NCBI GenBank assembly: GCA_900543085.1
Contig: UQQF01000015.1
Span: 1 to 40,970 of the forward strand
DNA from: an uncultured Eubacteriales bacterium
Lineage (GTDB): Bacteria > Bacillota > Clostridia > Oscillospirales > Oscillospiraceae
Direction of reading: 5' to 3'
DNA: 40,970 nt
The notes beneath the pieces were generated by a model. The model was not told the DNA's origin and searched no databases. It worked only from the letters and a program-made list of their open reading frames with translations. Shown piece after piece: positions 1-7,083 of this stretch; position 1 is the stretch's first letter, and each line of letters starts with the position of its first letter. The translations under genes were made by a program, and so were the position numbers.

Positions 1-157
1 CGCTGCGCTCTGCGCCTCGGTTGTCCGCCAAAGGCGGACAATTCGACGCTCGCTTCGCGAGAAGTATTTTCGGCGACGTACACGCCGCCGCCGAAAATGA
101 TCCCAGTCCCTTTCGCGCCCATAGGGCGCGAAACTCTGCGAGGCTTTTGACAAGCTG
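1..157. repeat. Dispersed intergenic repeat, copy A (truncated by the window edge)
   Basis: This non-coding stretch is built from perfect stem-loops: a 9-bp stem at 21-29/33-41, a 10-bp stem at 66-75/89-98 and a 10-bp stem with a 3-nt loop at 111-120/124-133. Positions 93-157 closely match 3458-3525, including the third stem-loop and the flanking GAAAATGAT and CTCTGCGAGGCTTTT blocks. The middle stem-loop is absent from the second copy, so the family looks modular. No ORF of note is present. It is probably a non-autonomous interspersed repeat; its function is unknown. Confidence 0.7.
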
Positions 158-188
158 AATCCACCAGTTCGCAAACTGGTGGATTTTT
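158..188 (+). terminator. Rho-independent terminator of a gene upstream of the window
   Basis: A 12-bp perfect stem (158-169 with 174-185) closes a 4-nt CGCA loop and runs into a T tract. It directly follows repeat copy A and would stop plus-strand transcription 50 nt before scfB. scfB therefore needs its own promoter or read-through; I see no convincing sigma-A promoter between 188 and 238. Confidence 0.8.
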
Positions 189-237
189 CACACTCCGTAT
201 TGCCGGAGCGAGATTCTGTGAGACATGGAGAAAAGAT

Positions 238-1623
238 ATGGTTCATCAATACAAATTTGACGGTCAGGGCGTAGTGCTGGACACCTGCTCCGGTGCGGTG
301 CATCTGGTCGACGACGTGGCCTACGACATAATAGAGCTGTGGCCTGACAACGCCCCCGACGAGATCGAGCGCGTTATAATGGAGCGCTACGGCGAGCGCG
401 AGGACGTCACCGCGGAGGAAGTGCGCGAGTGCATCTCCGACGTAGCCGCGCTGGTGGACGCGAGGCAGCTCTACACGCCGGACACCTATGAGGACCTGGC
501 CGGCGAGTTCAAGCAGCGCCAGGCGGGCGTCGTGAAGGCTCTGTGCCTGCACGTGGCGCACACCTGCAACCTCAACTGCTCCTACTGCTTCGCCAGCCAG
601 GGCAAGTACCACGGTGAGCGCGCCGTGATGAGCTACGAGGTGGGCAAGCGCGCGCTGGACTTCCTGGTCGAGAACTCCGGCAGCCGCACCAACCTGGAGG
701 TCGACTTCTTCGGCGGCGAGCCGCTTATGAACTGGGACGTGGTCAAGCGCCTGGTCGCCTATGCGCGCAGCATTGAGCCGGAGTGCGGCAAGCACTTCCG
801 CTTCACCCTGACCACCAACGGCGTGCTGCTCGACGACGATGTCACGGAGTTCGCCAACCGCGAGATGAACAACGTGGTGCTCAGTCTCGACGGCCGCGCG
901 GAGGTCAACGACCGCTTCCGCGTCGACGCCGCTGGGAACGGCAGCTACAAGCGCATCGTGCCGAACTTCCAGCGCTTCGTGCGGCAGCGCGGCGACAAGG
1001 AGTACTACATGCGCGGCACCTACACGCACTACAACACCGACTTCACCCGCGACATCCTGCACATGGCCGACCTGGGCTTCGACCGCCTGAGCATGGAGCC
1101 GGTGGTCTGTCCGCCCGACGACCCCTGCGCCCTCACCGAGGACGACCTGCCCGTGCTCTACAAGCAGTACGAGATCCTCGCCCGCGAGATGCTCAGGCGT
1201 GCGCGCGAGGGTCACCCGCTGGTGTTCTACCACTACATGATAGACCTCAAGCACGGCCCGTGCATCTATAAGCGCATCTCCGGCTGCGGCTCGGGCACCG
1301 AGTACATGGCCGTCACGCCCTGGGGCGAGCTGTTCCCCTGCCACCAGTTCGTCGGCGAGGAGAAGTACAGCCTCGGCAACATCTGGGACGGCGTGCTCCA
1401 CCCCGAGGTGCAGGACGAGTTCCGCGCCTGCAACGCCTACTCGCGCAGCGACTGCCGCGACTGCTGGGCCAGGCTCTACTGCTCCGGCGGCTGCGCGGCC
1501 AACAGCTACCACGCCACGGGCAGCGTCAACGGCGTGTACAAGTACGGCTGCGAGCTCTTTAAAAAGCGCATAGAGTGCGCCATCTGGTACCAGGCGATGC
1601 TCGCCGAGGGCGGCGAGGAATAA
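238..1623 (+). CDS. scfB: SCIFF-peptide maturase, radical SAM/SPASM protein
   Basis: This 461-aa protein is a radical SAM enzyme of the family that forms thioether (sactionine-type) crosslinks in the cysteine-rich SCIFF peptide. The N-terminal 90 residues have the precursor-recognition character usual in this family. The SAM cluster motif is C110-N-L-N-C114-S-Y-C117, followed by FFGGEPL. The C-terminal third carries the SPASM cysteines (SGCGSG, LFPCHQF, CRDCWARLYCSGGC, YGCELF), expected to bind two auxiliary 4Fe-4S clusters. The ATG at 238 has GGAG 7 nt upstream. The stop overlaps the next start by one base (TAATG), indicating coupling. The substrate gene scfA normally sits immediately upstream but is not between 1 and 237. 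Family assignment is strong; the product peptide is not visible here. Confidence 0.93.
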   Translation: MVHQYKFDGQGVVLDTCSGAVHLVDDVAYDIIELWPDNAPDEIERVIMERYGEREDVTAEEVRECISDVAALVDARQLYTPDTYEDLAGEFKQRQAGVVKALCLHVAHTCNLNCSYCFASQGKYHGERAVMSYEVGKRALDFLVENSGSRTNLEVDFFGGEPLMNWDVVKRLVAYARSIEPECGKHFRFTLTTNGVLLDDDVTEFANREMNNVVLSLDGRAEVNDRFRVDAAGNGSYKRIVPNFQRFVRQRGDKEYYMRGTYTHYNTDFTRDILHMADLGFDRLSMEPVVCPPDDPCALTEDDLPVLYKQYEILAREMLRRAREGHPLVFYHYMIDLKHGPCIYKRISGCGSGTEYMAVTPWGELFPCHQFVGEEKYSLGNIWDGVLHPEVQDEFRACNAYSRSDCRDCWARLYCSGGCAANSYHATGSVNGVYKYGCELFKKRIECAIWYQAMLAEGGEE

Positions 1624-2957
1624 TGGACGCGCCCATCTGCCGCTTCGTGCGCGAATACGCCGCCGGCGGAGCCGTGCGGCTGCACATGCCCGGCCACAAG
1701 GGGCGGGGCGTCCTCGGCTGCGAGTCGGTTGACATAACTGAGATTCGCGGCGCCGACGACCTGAGCTGCCCCGAGGGCGTGATCGCCGAGAGTGAGCGCA
1801 ACGCCACGGCGCTTTTCGGCTCTGGGCACACGTTCTACTCCACCGGCGGCAGCAGCCAGTGCGTCAAGGCGATGCTGCTTTTGGCCGCGCGGCGCTCCAA
1901 AAGCCGCGTACTCCTGGCCGCGCGCAACGCTCACAAGAGCTTTATCCACGCCTGCGCCCTGCTGGACTTGCTCCCTGAGTGGCTCTACCCGGAGAGCGGC
2001 GCGGCCTCGCTCTGCGCCTGCCCGGTGACGCCGGAGGGCGTCAGGGCAGCTGTCTCAGGCATGGCGGAACCGCCGTGTGCAGTTTACATAACTTCTCCTG
2101 ACTACCTCGGCGGAGTGCAGGACATCGCCGCGCTGGCCGAGGCCGCGCACGAGTTCGGCGTGCCGCTGCTCGTCGACAACGCGCACGGGGCGTACCTCGC
2201 CTTCCTCGGTGAGAGCGCGCATCCGATCGCGCTGGGCGCGGACATGTGCTGCGACAGCGCGCACAAGACGCTCGGCGTGCTGACGGGCGGCGCGTACCTC
2301 CATGTCTCGCGCGCATCGCGCCTTGACTTCGGGCAGGACGCGCGCGAGGCGCTTGCCGTCATGGGCTCGTCCAGCCCGCCGTACCTCATTATGCAGTCCC
2401 TGGACGCCATGAACGTGCGTCTGGCCGGCGCTTACCGCGCGGAGCTGGCGGACTGCGTCTCCAGGCTGGACGGCCTCAAATCCGCGCTGAGCGCGCTGGG
2501 TGTCCCCGTCGCGGCGTCCGACCCCCTGCGCCTGACCATAGCCGCGCACGAGGCCGGCAAGACCGGCTTTGAGCTGGCCGAAACTCTGCGCCTGCACGGT
2601 GCGGAGCCGGAGTTTGTAGACCGCGACTACCTCGTCATGATGTTCACGCCCGACGTGGATGAGCGTGCCTACGGGCTTGTGGCGGACGCGTTTCGCGGCT
2701 TTGAGCCGGGCGCTCCCCGCCCCGCGCTGCCCCTCCCCGCGCCGGGAGAGCGTGTCCTGACGCCGCGCGAAGCCCTGCTCGCGCCGCGTGAACGCATAGC
2801 CGCAGCTCAGGCCGAGGGGCGCGTGATGGCGTCCGCCGCGGTCACCTGTCCCCCGGCGATCCCCGTCGCGATGCTCGGCGAGCGCCTGACGCGCGCGCAC
2901 GTGCAGCTGCTCTCGCAGCTCGGCGTGGAATATGTGGATGTAGTCACGGCTAACTAA
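1623..2957 (+). CDS. PLP-dependent Orn/Lys/Arg decarboxylase family protein
   Basis: The 444-aa protein belongs to the fold-I (aspartate aminotransferase-like) basic amino acid decarboxylases, in the short Gram-positive form without the N-terminal wing domain. Diagnostic features are RLHMPGHKG near the N terminus, STGGSSQ, the DNAHGAYL aspartate region and DSAHKTLGVLTGGAYLH, where Lys215 should carry PLP. The C-terminal domain is present and ends about 70 residues after TPREALLAPRERI. The ATG at 1623 shares its A with the scfB stop, so it is probably translated by coupling; an upstream in-frame start at 1575 would lie deep inside scfB and is not used here. The substrate (arginine, lysine or ornithine) cannot be decided from sequence. 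Its pairing with a SCIFF maturase is noted as a finding. Confidence 0.88.
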   Translation: MDAPICRFVREYAAGGAVRLHMPGHKGRGVLGCESVDITEIRGADDLSCPEGVIAESERNATALFGSGHTFYSTGGSSQCVKAMLLLAARRSKSRVLLAARNAHKSFIHACALLDLLPEWLYPESGAASLCACPVTPEGVRAAVSGMAEPPCAVYITSPDYLGGVQDIAALAEAAHEFGVPLLVDNAHGAYLAFLGESAHPIALGADMCCDSAHKTLGVLTGGAYLHVSRASRLDFGQDAREALAVMGSSSPPYLIMQSLDAMNVRLAGAYRAELADCVSRLDGLKSALSALGVPVAASDPLRLTIAAHEAGKTGFELAETLRLHGAEPEFVDRDYLVMMFTPDVDERAYGLVADAFRGFEPGAPRPALPLPAPGERVLTPREALLAPRERIAAAQAEGRVMASAAVTCPPAIPVAMLGERLTRAHVQLLSQLGVEYVDVVTAN

Positions 2958-2962
2958 ACGGC

Positions 2963-3000
2963 AAAAAACACCGGCGCTCGTCTGAGTGCCGGTGTTTTTT
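2963..3000. terminator. Bidirectional terminator between the decarboxylase and ireB
   Basis: The stem is AAAAAACACCGGC (2963-2975) pairing with GCCGGTGTTTTTT (2988-3000). It gives T tracts in both directions and sits between two convergent genes. The ireB stop codon lies in its edge. Confidence 0.92.
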
Positions 3001-3241
3001 ATTTGCCCAGATAGCTTATCAGCAGCTCCTGCAGCAGCTCGTCCCTGTCGAGGCGGCAGATGAGACTGCGGGCGTTGTTGTAGTTGGTGATATACGTCGG
3101 GTCTTCACTGACAATGTATCCGACGAGCTGGTTAATGGGGTTGTAGCCCTTGACCTTCAGAGAGTCGTATACTGATGAAAGAATCTCACGAATCTCGCTG
3201 CGCTCGTCAATTGCAGTAAATCTCCTTGTGACGTCTTCCAT
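2999..3241 (-). CDS. ireB: IreB family regulatory phosphoprotein (UPF0297/DUF965)
   Basis: This 80-aa protein matches the IreB family almost end to end: [12 protein letters not shown] at the start, then [20 protein letters not shown], and [19 protein letters not shown] at the C terminus. In enterococci IreB is a small substrate of the Ser/Thr kinase IreK and modulates cephalosporin tolerance; in clostridia it usually lies near the ruvX gene (yrrK). The reading frame extends to 3301, but the ATG at 3241 has an AAGGGGG ribosome site 8 nt upstream and gives the family's usual N terminus. It appears monocistronic: an extended -10 promoter precedes it and a terminator follows. Confidence 0.93.
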   Translation of the reverse strand: MEDVTRRFTAIDERSEIREILSSVYDSLKVKGYNPINQLVGYIVSEDPTYITNYNNARSLICRLDRDELLQELLISYLGK

Positions 3242-3272
3242 GGCCAGAGCCCCCTTCTTTCGTGATGTGCTT

Positions 3273-3281
3273 ATTATATCA
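3273..3281 (-). promoter_or_regulatory. Extended -10 promoter of ireB
   Basis: On the minus strand the sequence reads TGATATAAT (TATAAT at 3278-3273, with TG one base before it), an extended -10 element. There is no good -35 at 17 bp, as is usual for extended -10 promoters. The predicted start near 3266 leaves a leader of about 25 nt containing the ribosome site. Confidence 0.6.
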
Positions 3282-3365
3282 GATTTCCGCAATTTGAACA
3301 TTACGGTTGCATTACACTTTTCTTAAGTATTTGTTAAGCCGCGTTCAAATCTATATCTGGCGAAA

Positions 3366-3525
3366 AAGCGCCCCGTCGTCGTCGCAAGCTGCATATCCTT
3401 CGCTTCTCCTCCATTATCCGCCTTTGGCGGACAATAGAGGTCGACGCTCGCTCCGCGGAAAATGATTGCAGTCCCTTTCGCGCCCAAAGGGCGCGAAGCT
3501 CTGCGAGGCTTTTTTGAAAAGCTGA
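3366..3525. repeat. Dispersed intergenic repeat, copy B
   Basis: This non-coding block contains a 31-bp stretch (3374-3404) identical to 40861-40891 in copy C. It then has a TCCGCC-TTT-GGCGGA stem-loop (about 3417-3431) and a GACGCTCGCT block shared with copy A. From 3458 to 3525 it parallels 93-157 of copy A, including the TTCGCGCCC/GGGCGCGAA stem-loop at 3477-3497. It therefore links copies A and C into one modular family. Together with the ireB promoter it fills the 347 bases between ireB and the 2-oxoacid oxidoreductase operon. Confidence 0.75.
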
Positions 3526-3560
3526 GCGCCCCGCGCTTAATGCGCGGGGCGCCGGTTTTT
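3526..3560. terminator. Terminator hairpin adjoining repeat B
   Basis: An 11-bp GC stem (GCGCCCCGCGC 3526-3536, GCGCGGGGCGC 3542-3552) is followed on the plus strand by CGGTTTTTTAG. On the minus strand it follows the last gene of the oxidoreductase operon by about 30 nt, with a weaker TCAGCTTTTC tail, so it may serve that operon too. As with copy A, the repeat abuts a terminator stem. Confidence 0.7.
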
Positions 3561-3588
3561 TAGTTATTCAGGCTTTCGCCGCTGAGGC

Positions 3589-4143
3589 TCAAGCGCCGTA
3601 GTGCTCCTTGACGTAAGCCATGCCGGCCTGGAGAGCCTTGATGTTGCCGTCGAGGAACTTGGCCTTCTTCTCACCCAGCTCAATGCGCATGGCGTTGATG
3701 ATGGCGTCCTCGCTGATGACGTCGGGCTTCTTGGCGATGTAGGCGCCGAGGAAGACGACGTTGGGTCCCTTGAGGTTGCCGATGCTCTCGGCTATCTCGT
3801 TGCAGGGGACGTAGACGGCGTCGACGTCCGTGCGGGAGGTCTTGATGTCGATGATGGAGCTGTTGACCAGCAGCAGGCCGCCGGCCTTGACGCTGCCCTC
3901 GAACTTGAGCAGGGAGGGCTTGTTCATCGCCAGGACGGTGTCGGCCACGTTGATCAGCGGGCTGGCCACGGGCCTGTCGGAGACGACGACGGAGCAGTTG
4001 GCCGTGCCGCCGCGCATCTCAGGGCCGTAGCTGGGCAGCCAGGAGACGTGCTTGCCAGTCTCCATGCCGGCCTCGGCAAGGAACTTGCCTATGAGGAGCA
4101 TGCCCTGTCCGCCAAAACCTGCGAATATACACTGTTCCTTCAT
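3589..4143 (-). CDS. 2-oxoacid:ferredoxin oxidoreductase, gamma subunit
   Basis: This 184-aa protein is the gamma subunit of a four-subunit ketoacid:ferredoxin oxidoreductase, the piece that helps bind CoA and bridges alpha and beta. It has the family opening FAGFGGQGMLLIGKFLAEAG, then SWLPSYGPEMRGGTANCSVV and INVADTVLAMNKPSL. It is the last gene of the cluster, 3 nt after the beta subunit, so it is probably cotranscribed. Complexes of this type convert a 2-oxoacid plus CoA to acyl-CoA and CO2 while reducing ferredoxin, in the cytoplasm of anaerobes. The substrate class is inferred from the alpha subunit and the neighbours. Confidence 0.9.
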   Translation of the reverse strand: MKEQCIFAGFGGQGMLLIGKFLAEAGMETGKHVSWLPSYGPEMRGGTANCSVVVSDRPVASPLINVADTVLAMNKPSLLKFEGSVKAGGLLLVNSSIIDIKTSRTDVDAVYVPCNEIAESIGNLKGPNVVFLGAYIAKKPDVISEDAIINAMRIELGEKKAKFLDGNIKALQAGMAYVKEHYGA

Positions 4144-4146
4144 ATC

Positions 4147-4890
4147 TTACTCGGCCCCCTTATCCTTGTAGACACCCAGCGGGTAGTACGGGATCATGTT
4201 GTCCTCGAGCCACTTGATGGCCTCGACCGGGCTCATGCCCCAGTTGGTCGGGCAGGTGGAGAGGACCTCGACGATGTTCAGGCCATGGCCTTCCATCTGG
4301 TACTGGAACGCCTTCTTGATGGCCTTCTTGGCCTTCATGATGTTCGCGGTGGTGTTCAGCGCGACGCGCTCGGCGTAGTAGCAGTCGGGGATCTGGCTGA
4401 GCATCTCGCAAACCCTGATGGGAGCGCCGCTCCACTCCTCGCTGCGGCCGTAGGGGCTGGTGGTGGTCTTCTGGCCGATCAGGGTGGTCGGAGCCATCTG
4501 GCCGCCGGTCATGCCGTAAATGGCGTTGTTGATGAAGATAACGGTGATCTTCTCGCCGCGGTGGGCGGCGTGGACTATCTCATTGGTGCCGATGGAAGCG
4601 AGGTCGCCGTCGCCCTGGTAGGTGAATACGCAGGTGTTCGGGTGGACGCGCTTGATACCGGTGGCGACAGCAGGGGCGCGGCCGTGCGCGGCCTCGAACA
4701 TGTCGCAGTTGAAGTAGTCGTAAGCGAACACGGCGCATCCGACGGGGGCAACGCCGATGACGTTGTCCTCCAGGCCGAGCTCTTCTATAGTTTCAGCGAC
4801 CAGGCGATGCGCTATACCGTGGTTGCAGCCGGGGCAATAGTGGAACACGGTATCGGTCAGCATCTTGGTCTTTTCAAATACAACGGCCAT
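4147..4890 (-). CDS. 2-oxoacid:ferredoxin oxidoreductase, beta (TPP-binding) subunit
   Basis: This 247-aa subunit carries the thiamine-diphosphate pyrimidine/diphosphate site. The Cys-Pro-Gly-Cys motif (FHYCPGCNHGIAHRL) is near residue 20, and GDGDLASIGTNEIVHAAHRGEKITVIFINNAIYG is split around the metal-binding GDGD...NN signature. MTGGQMAPTT follows, which is typical of the KorB/VorA type. The start codon overlaps the alpha-subunit stop by one base (TAATG), so the two are translationally coupled. No separate promoter is visible. It would work only as a complex with the alpha, gamma and ferredoxin subunits encoded beside it. Confidence 0.92.
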   Translation of the reverse strand: MAVVFEKTKMLTDTVFHYCPGCNHGIAHRLVAETIEELGLEDNVIGVAPVGCAVFAYDYFNCDMFEAAHGRAPAVATGIKRVHPNTCVFTYQGDGDLASIGTNEIVHAAHRGEKITVIFINNAIYGMTGGQMAPTTLIGQKTTTSPYGRSEEWSGAPIRVCEMLSQIPDCYYAERVALNTTANIMKAKKAIKKAFQYQMEGHGLNIVEVLSTCPTNWGMSPVEAIKWLEDNMIPYYPLGVYKDKGAE

Positions 4891-5966
4891 TACAGTACCT
4901 CCCTCATGCTGAGCAGCTTCTCTTTGATCTCCTCCGGAGTCGGCATCTGGCTGCCGAGGCGGCTGAGGAGCTCGACCTTGGTCTCGCCGTTCATGGCGAG
5001 CCTGACATCCTCGTACATCTGGCCGGCGTTCAGCTCGACGTCGAGGACAGCCTTCACGCCGGGAGCCATGCCCGCGTCGTGAAGCTCCTTGTACGGGAAG
5101 GGCCAGAGGGTGATGGGACGGAACAGGCCGACGTTGAAGCCCTCCTCCTTCAGGTCGTCGATGGCGCTCTTGGCGATACGCGCGACGGTGCCGAAGGCGG
5201 TGACGACGATCTCGGCGTTCTCCATGTTGTAGGCCTCGAAGCGGACTTCGTTCTTCTCTATCTCGCGGTAGGTGGCCTGGAGGTTCTCGTTGTGGACGGT
5301 GAGATCCTCGGTGTTGATGTACATGGAGTTGATGATGCTGCGGCCGGACTTCTTGCTGAAGCCGTGGCCGTTGGCAGCCCAGGGCTTCTTCTCGAGGTCG
5401 ACCTTGTACTCCTTCATCTCGGGGAGCTCAACGGGCTCCATCATCTGGCAGATCATGCCGTCGGCAACGATCATGACCGGGCACTGGTACTTGTCGGCGG
5501 TGTCAAACGCTACCGACATGATGTCGATGCTCTCCTGGACGGACGCGGGAGCGAAAACGACGAGGTGATAGTCGCCGTGTCCGCCGCCCTTGGTGGCCTG
5601 GAAGTAGTCCGCCTGGCCGGCCTGGATGCTGCCGAGGCCGGGGCCGCCGCGCATGACGTTCATGATGACGCAGGGCAGCTTGGCGCCCGCTATGTAGGAG
5701 ATGCCCTCCTGCTTCAGGGAGACTCCGGGGGAGGAGGAGCTGGTGAGGACACGCTCGCCGGTGCCGGCAGCGCCATAGACCATGTTGATGGCGCCGACCT
5801 CGCTCTCGGCCTGCAGGAAGCAGCCGCCGATTTCGGGCATACGCTCAGACATGTACTCGGGGATCTCGGTCTGCGGGGTTATCGGGTAGCCGAAGAAGTA
5901 GCGGCAGCCGGCACGGATGGCGGCCTCAGCTATGGCTTCGCTGCCCTTCATCAGAGTCAATGCCAT
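4890..5966 (-). CDS. vorB: 2-oxoacid:ferredoxin oxidoreductase, alpha subunit (VorB-like)
   Basis: The 358-aa alpha subunit has the pyruvate:ferredoxin oxidoreductase domain I/II arrangement: MKGSEAIAEAAIRAGC, FFGYPITPQTEIPEY, FLQAESEVGAINMVYGAA, TSSSSPGVSLKQEGISYIA and GGPGLGSIQAGQADYFQA. This pattern is what annotation pipelines call VorB (3-methyl-2-oxobutanoate oxidoreductase), although sequence alone separates 2-ketoisovalerate from 2-oxoglutarate enzymes poorly. The ATG at 5966 is chosen over the longer frame because AGGAGG lies upstream at proper spacing and the protein then begins MALTLMKG as in relatives. The gene lies 13 nt downstream of the ferredoxin gene. I favour a branched-chain 2-oxoacid because two ketopantoate-reductase-like genes share the locus. 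Confidence 0.88.
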   Translation of the reverse strand: MALTLMKGSEAIAEAAIRAGCRYFFGYPITPQTEIPEYMSERMPEIGGCFLQAESEVGAINMVYGAAGTGERVLTSSSSPGVSLKQEGISYIAGAKLPCVIMNVMRGGPGLGSIQAGQADYFQATKGGGHGDYHLVVFAPASVQESIDIMSVAFDTADKYQCPVMIVADGMICQMMEPVELPEMKEYKVDLEKKPWAANGHGFSKKSGRSIINSMYINTEDLTVHNENLQATYREIEKNEVRFEAYNMENAEIVVTAFGTVARIAKSAIDDLKEEGFNVGLFRPITLWPFPYKELHDAGMAPGVKAVLDVELNAGQMYEDVRLAMNGETKVELLSRLGSQMPTPEEIKEKLLSMREVL

Positions 5967-5979
5967 ATCTCGTTCCTCC

Positions 5980-6189
5980 TCATTCCTTCTCGATGCGGAT
6001 GACCACATCGGGACACGTTCTGGCGCAGGACGCGCAGGCTATGCAGGCGTCGATGTCGGTCATCTCCGCCGGATGGTAGCCCTTGGCGTTCAGCTTGGTC
6101 TTGGAGAGCTGCAGTATCTTCTTCGGGCATGCACGGACGCAGAGTCCGCAGCCCTTGCACAGCTCCTCGTTGATGGTGAATTTTACCAT
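5980..6189 (-). CDS. 2[4Fe-4S] ferredoxin subunit of the 2-oxoacid oxidoreductase (delta)
   Basis: This 69-aa protein has two complete cluster motifs, [12 protein letters not shown] and [12 protein letters not shown], separated by about 25 residues. That is the arrangement of the KorD/VorD delta subunit, which takes electrons from the TPP site and passes them to free ferredoxin. The start [11 protein letters not shown] is the family's usual N terminus; a GAGG element lies about 10 nt upstream. It is the first of the four oxidoreductase genes and follows the ATPase gene after a 122-nt gap that holds a strong stem-loop. Confidence 0.93.
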   Translation of the reverse strand: MVKFTINEELCKGCGLCVRACPKKILQLSKTKLNAKGYHPAEMTDIDACIACASCARTCPDVVIRIEKE

Positions 6190-6260
6190 GCTTCTACCTC
6201 ATTTCTTTAAGAAGTTTGTTCACTTGAGGTTGACGTATATTGAATAAATTGTATCCTGCC

Positions 6261-6280
6261 CCGGGGTCGTGCGACCCCGG
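6261..6280. other. Near-perfect 20-nt palindrome between the ATPase gene and the ferredoxin gene
   Basis: CCGGGGTCG and CGACCCCGG flank a central TG. The element can fold into an 8-9 bp GC-rich stem, or act as a dyad for a protein. No T tract follows on either strand, so it is not a classical terminator. In the minus-strand transcript it would sit between two cistrons, where such stems often mark RNA processing or stability boundaries. No clear promoter was seen in this 122-nt gap. Confidence 0.55.
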
Positions 6281-6311
6281 AACAAAACAACTATTCACTT
6301 TTTGCCCCGGC

Positions 6312-7019
6312 TCAGAGTCCGTGCTTGGTGAACGTCTCCCAGTCCCTGTGCATGTACGTCTCGATGGGCATGGGCTTGCCGATGAACCTCGGGTCATGCT
6401 CCTCGGCCAGGAACTGCTCGAGCAGATCCGGCCGGCCGGAGGTGTACAGTACGGGGACGCCGGAGCGCTCGCTCGCCTCGCGTATGACCTCATAGCCGTC
6501 GCGGAGGTCTTCCGCGCTGGCCAGCCTGGCGAGGTTGGTGTTGTTCACAAAGCCGTCCACCTTGAGCCTCGAATGGCGCTGCATGCCTTCCATGAGGCTG
6601 AGCAGCTTGTCGGGAGTGCCCGCCATGGGGCGGCGGGTGTTCACGACGTTGAGGACGGTCAGGCTGCCCTCAGGCAGAGCCATGAAGTCCTCGTGATAGC
6701 GGCCGAGCGCCGTGGCGCCTGCCGGGTCGCCGCCGACGTCGAAGATGACGGTGTCCCAGTCGAGCGCGAAGGCCGAGGCCACCTCCGCGGGCAGGGAGAG
6801 CGTCTCGATGCTCGAGTGGACGAAGTTTGGCGAAACGAGGCGGATCTCCTTGGACTTGATAAGCCCGTTGCGGTCGGTCAGGCGGAAGTAGGTGTTGACC
6901 ATGTCCAGGTCGAGCAGCTCTACCTTCTTGCCCTGATTTGCGGCCTGGAAGGCAAAGTTGAGCGCGAGCTCTGTCTTGCCGGAGCCGTAGTTGCCTATGA
7001 GAACTATAACCTCTTTCAT
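6312..7019 (-). CDS. P-loop ATPase (MinD/CobQ-like), function unknown
   Basis: The 235-aa protein begins MKEVIVLIGNYGSGKTELALNF, a clear Walker A at residues 9-16. A DLDMVNTYF switch-like segment follows near residue 38, then TVIFDVGGDPAGA as Walker B. This resembles the SIMIBI (MinD/ParA/CobQ) class, but the Walker A lacks the KGG signature lysine of true ParA. No CxxC metal-chaperone motif and no membrane segment is visible. The ATG at 7019 is chosen because GGAGG lies 5 nt upstream; the earlier in-frame ATG overlaps that ribosome site. It sits between the dehydrogenases and the oxidoreductase subunits in the same orientation. A role in maturing or activating the complex is only a guess. 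Confidence 0.75.
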   Translation of the reverse strand: MKEVIVLIGNYGSGKTELALNFAFQAANQGKKVELLDLDMVNTYFRLTDRNGLIKSKEIRLVSPNFVHSSIETLSLPAEVASAFALDWDTVIFDVGGDPAGATALGRYHEDFMALPEGSLTVLNVVNTRRPMAGTPDKLLSLMEGMQRHSRLKVDGFVNNTNLARLASAEDLRDGYEVIREASERSGVPVLYTSGRPDLLEQFLAEEHDPRFIGKPMPIETYMHRDWETFTKHGL

Positions 7020-7083
7020 TGCTTCCTCCATTGCTCTCCCGCCGTGTGGGAGCCTTTATTGGCTCGAAACGCGCTCAGGCGTC

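Noticed and set aside
1..237. Possible scfA (SCIFF peptide) gene upstream of scfB
   Set aside because: No small frame with a run of cysteines is present; the stretch is a stem-loop repeat and a terminator.
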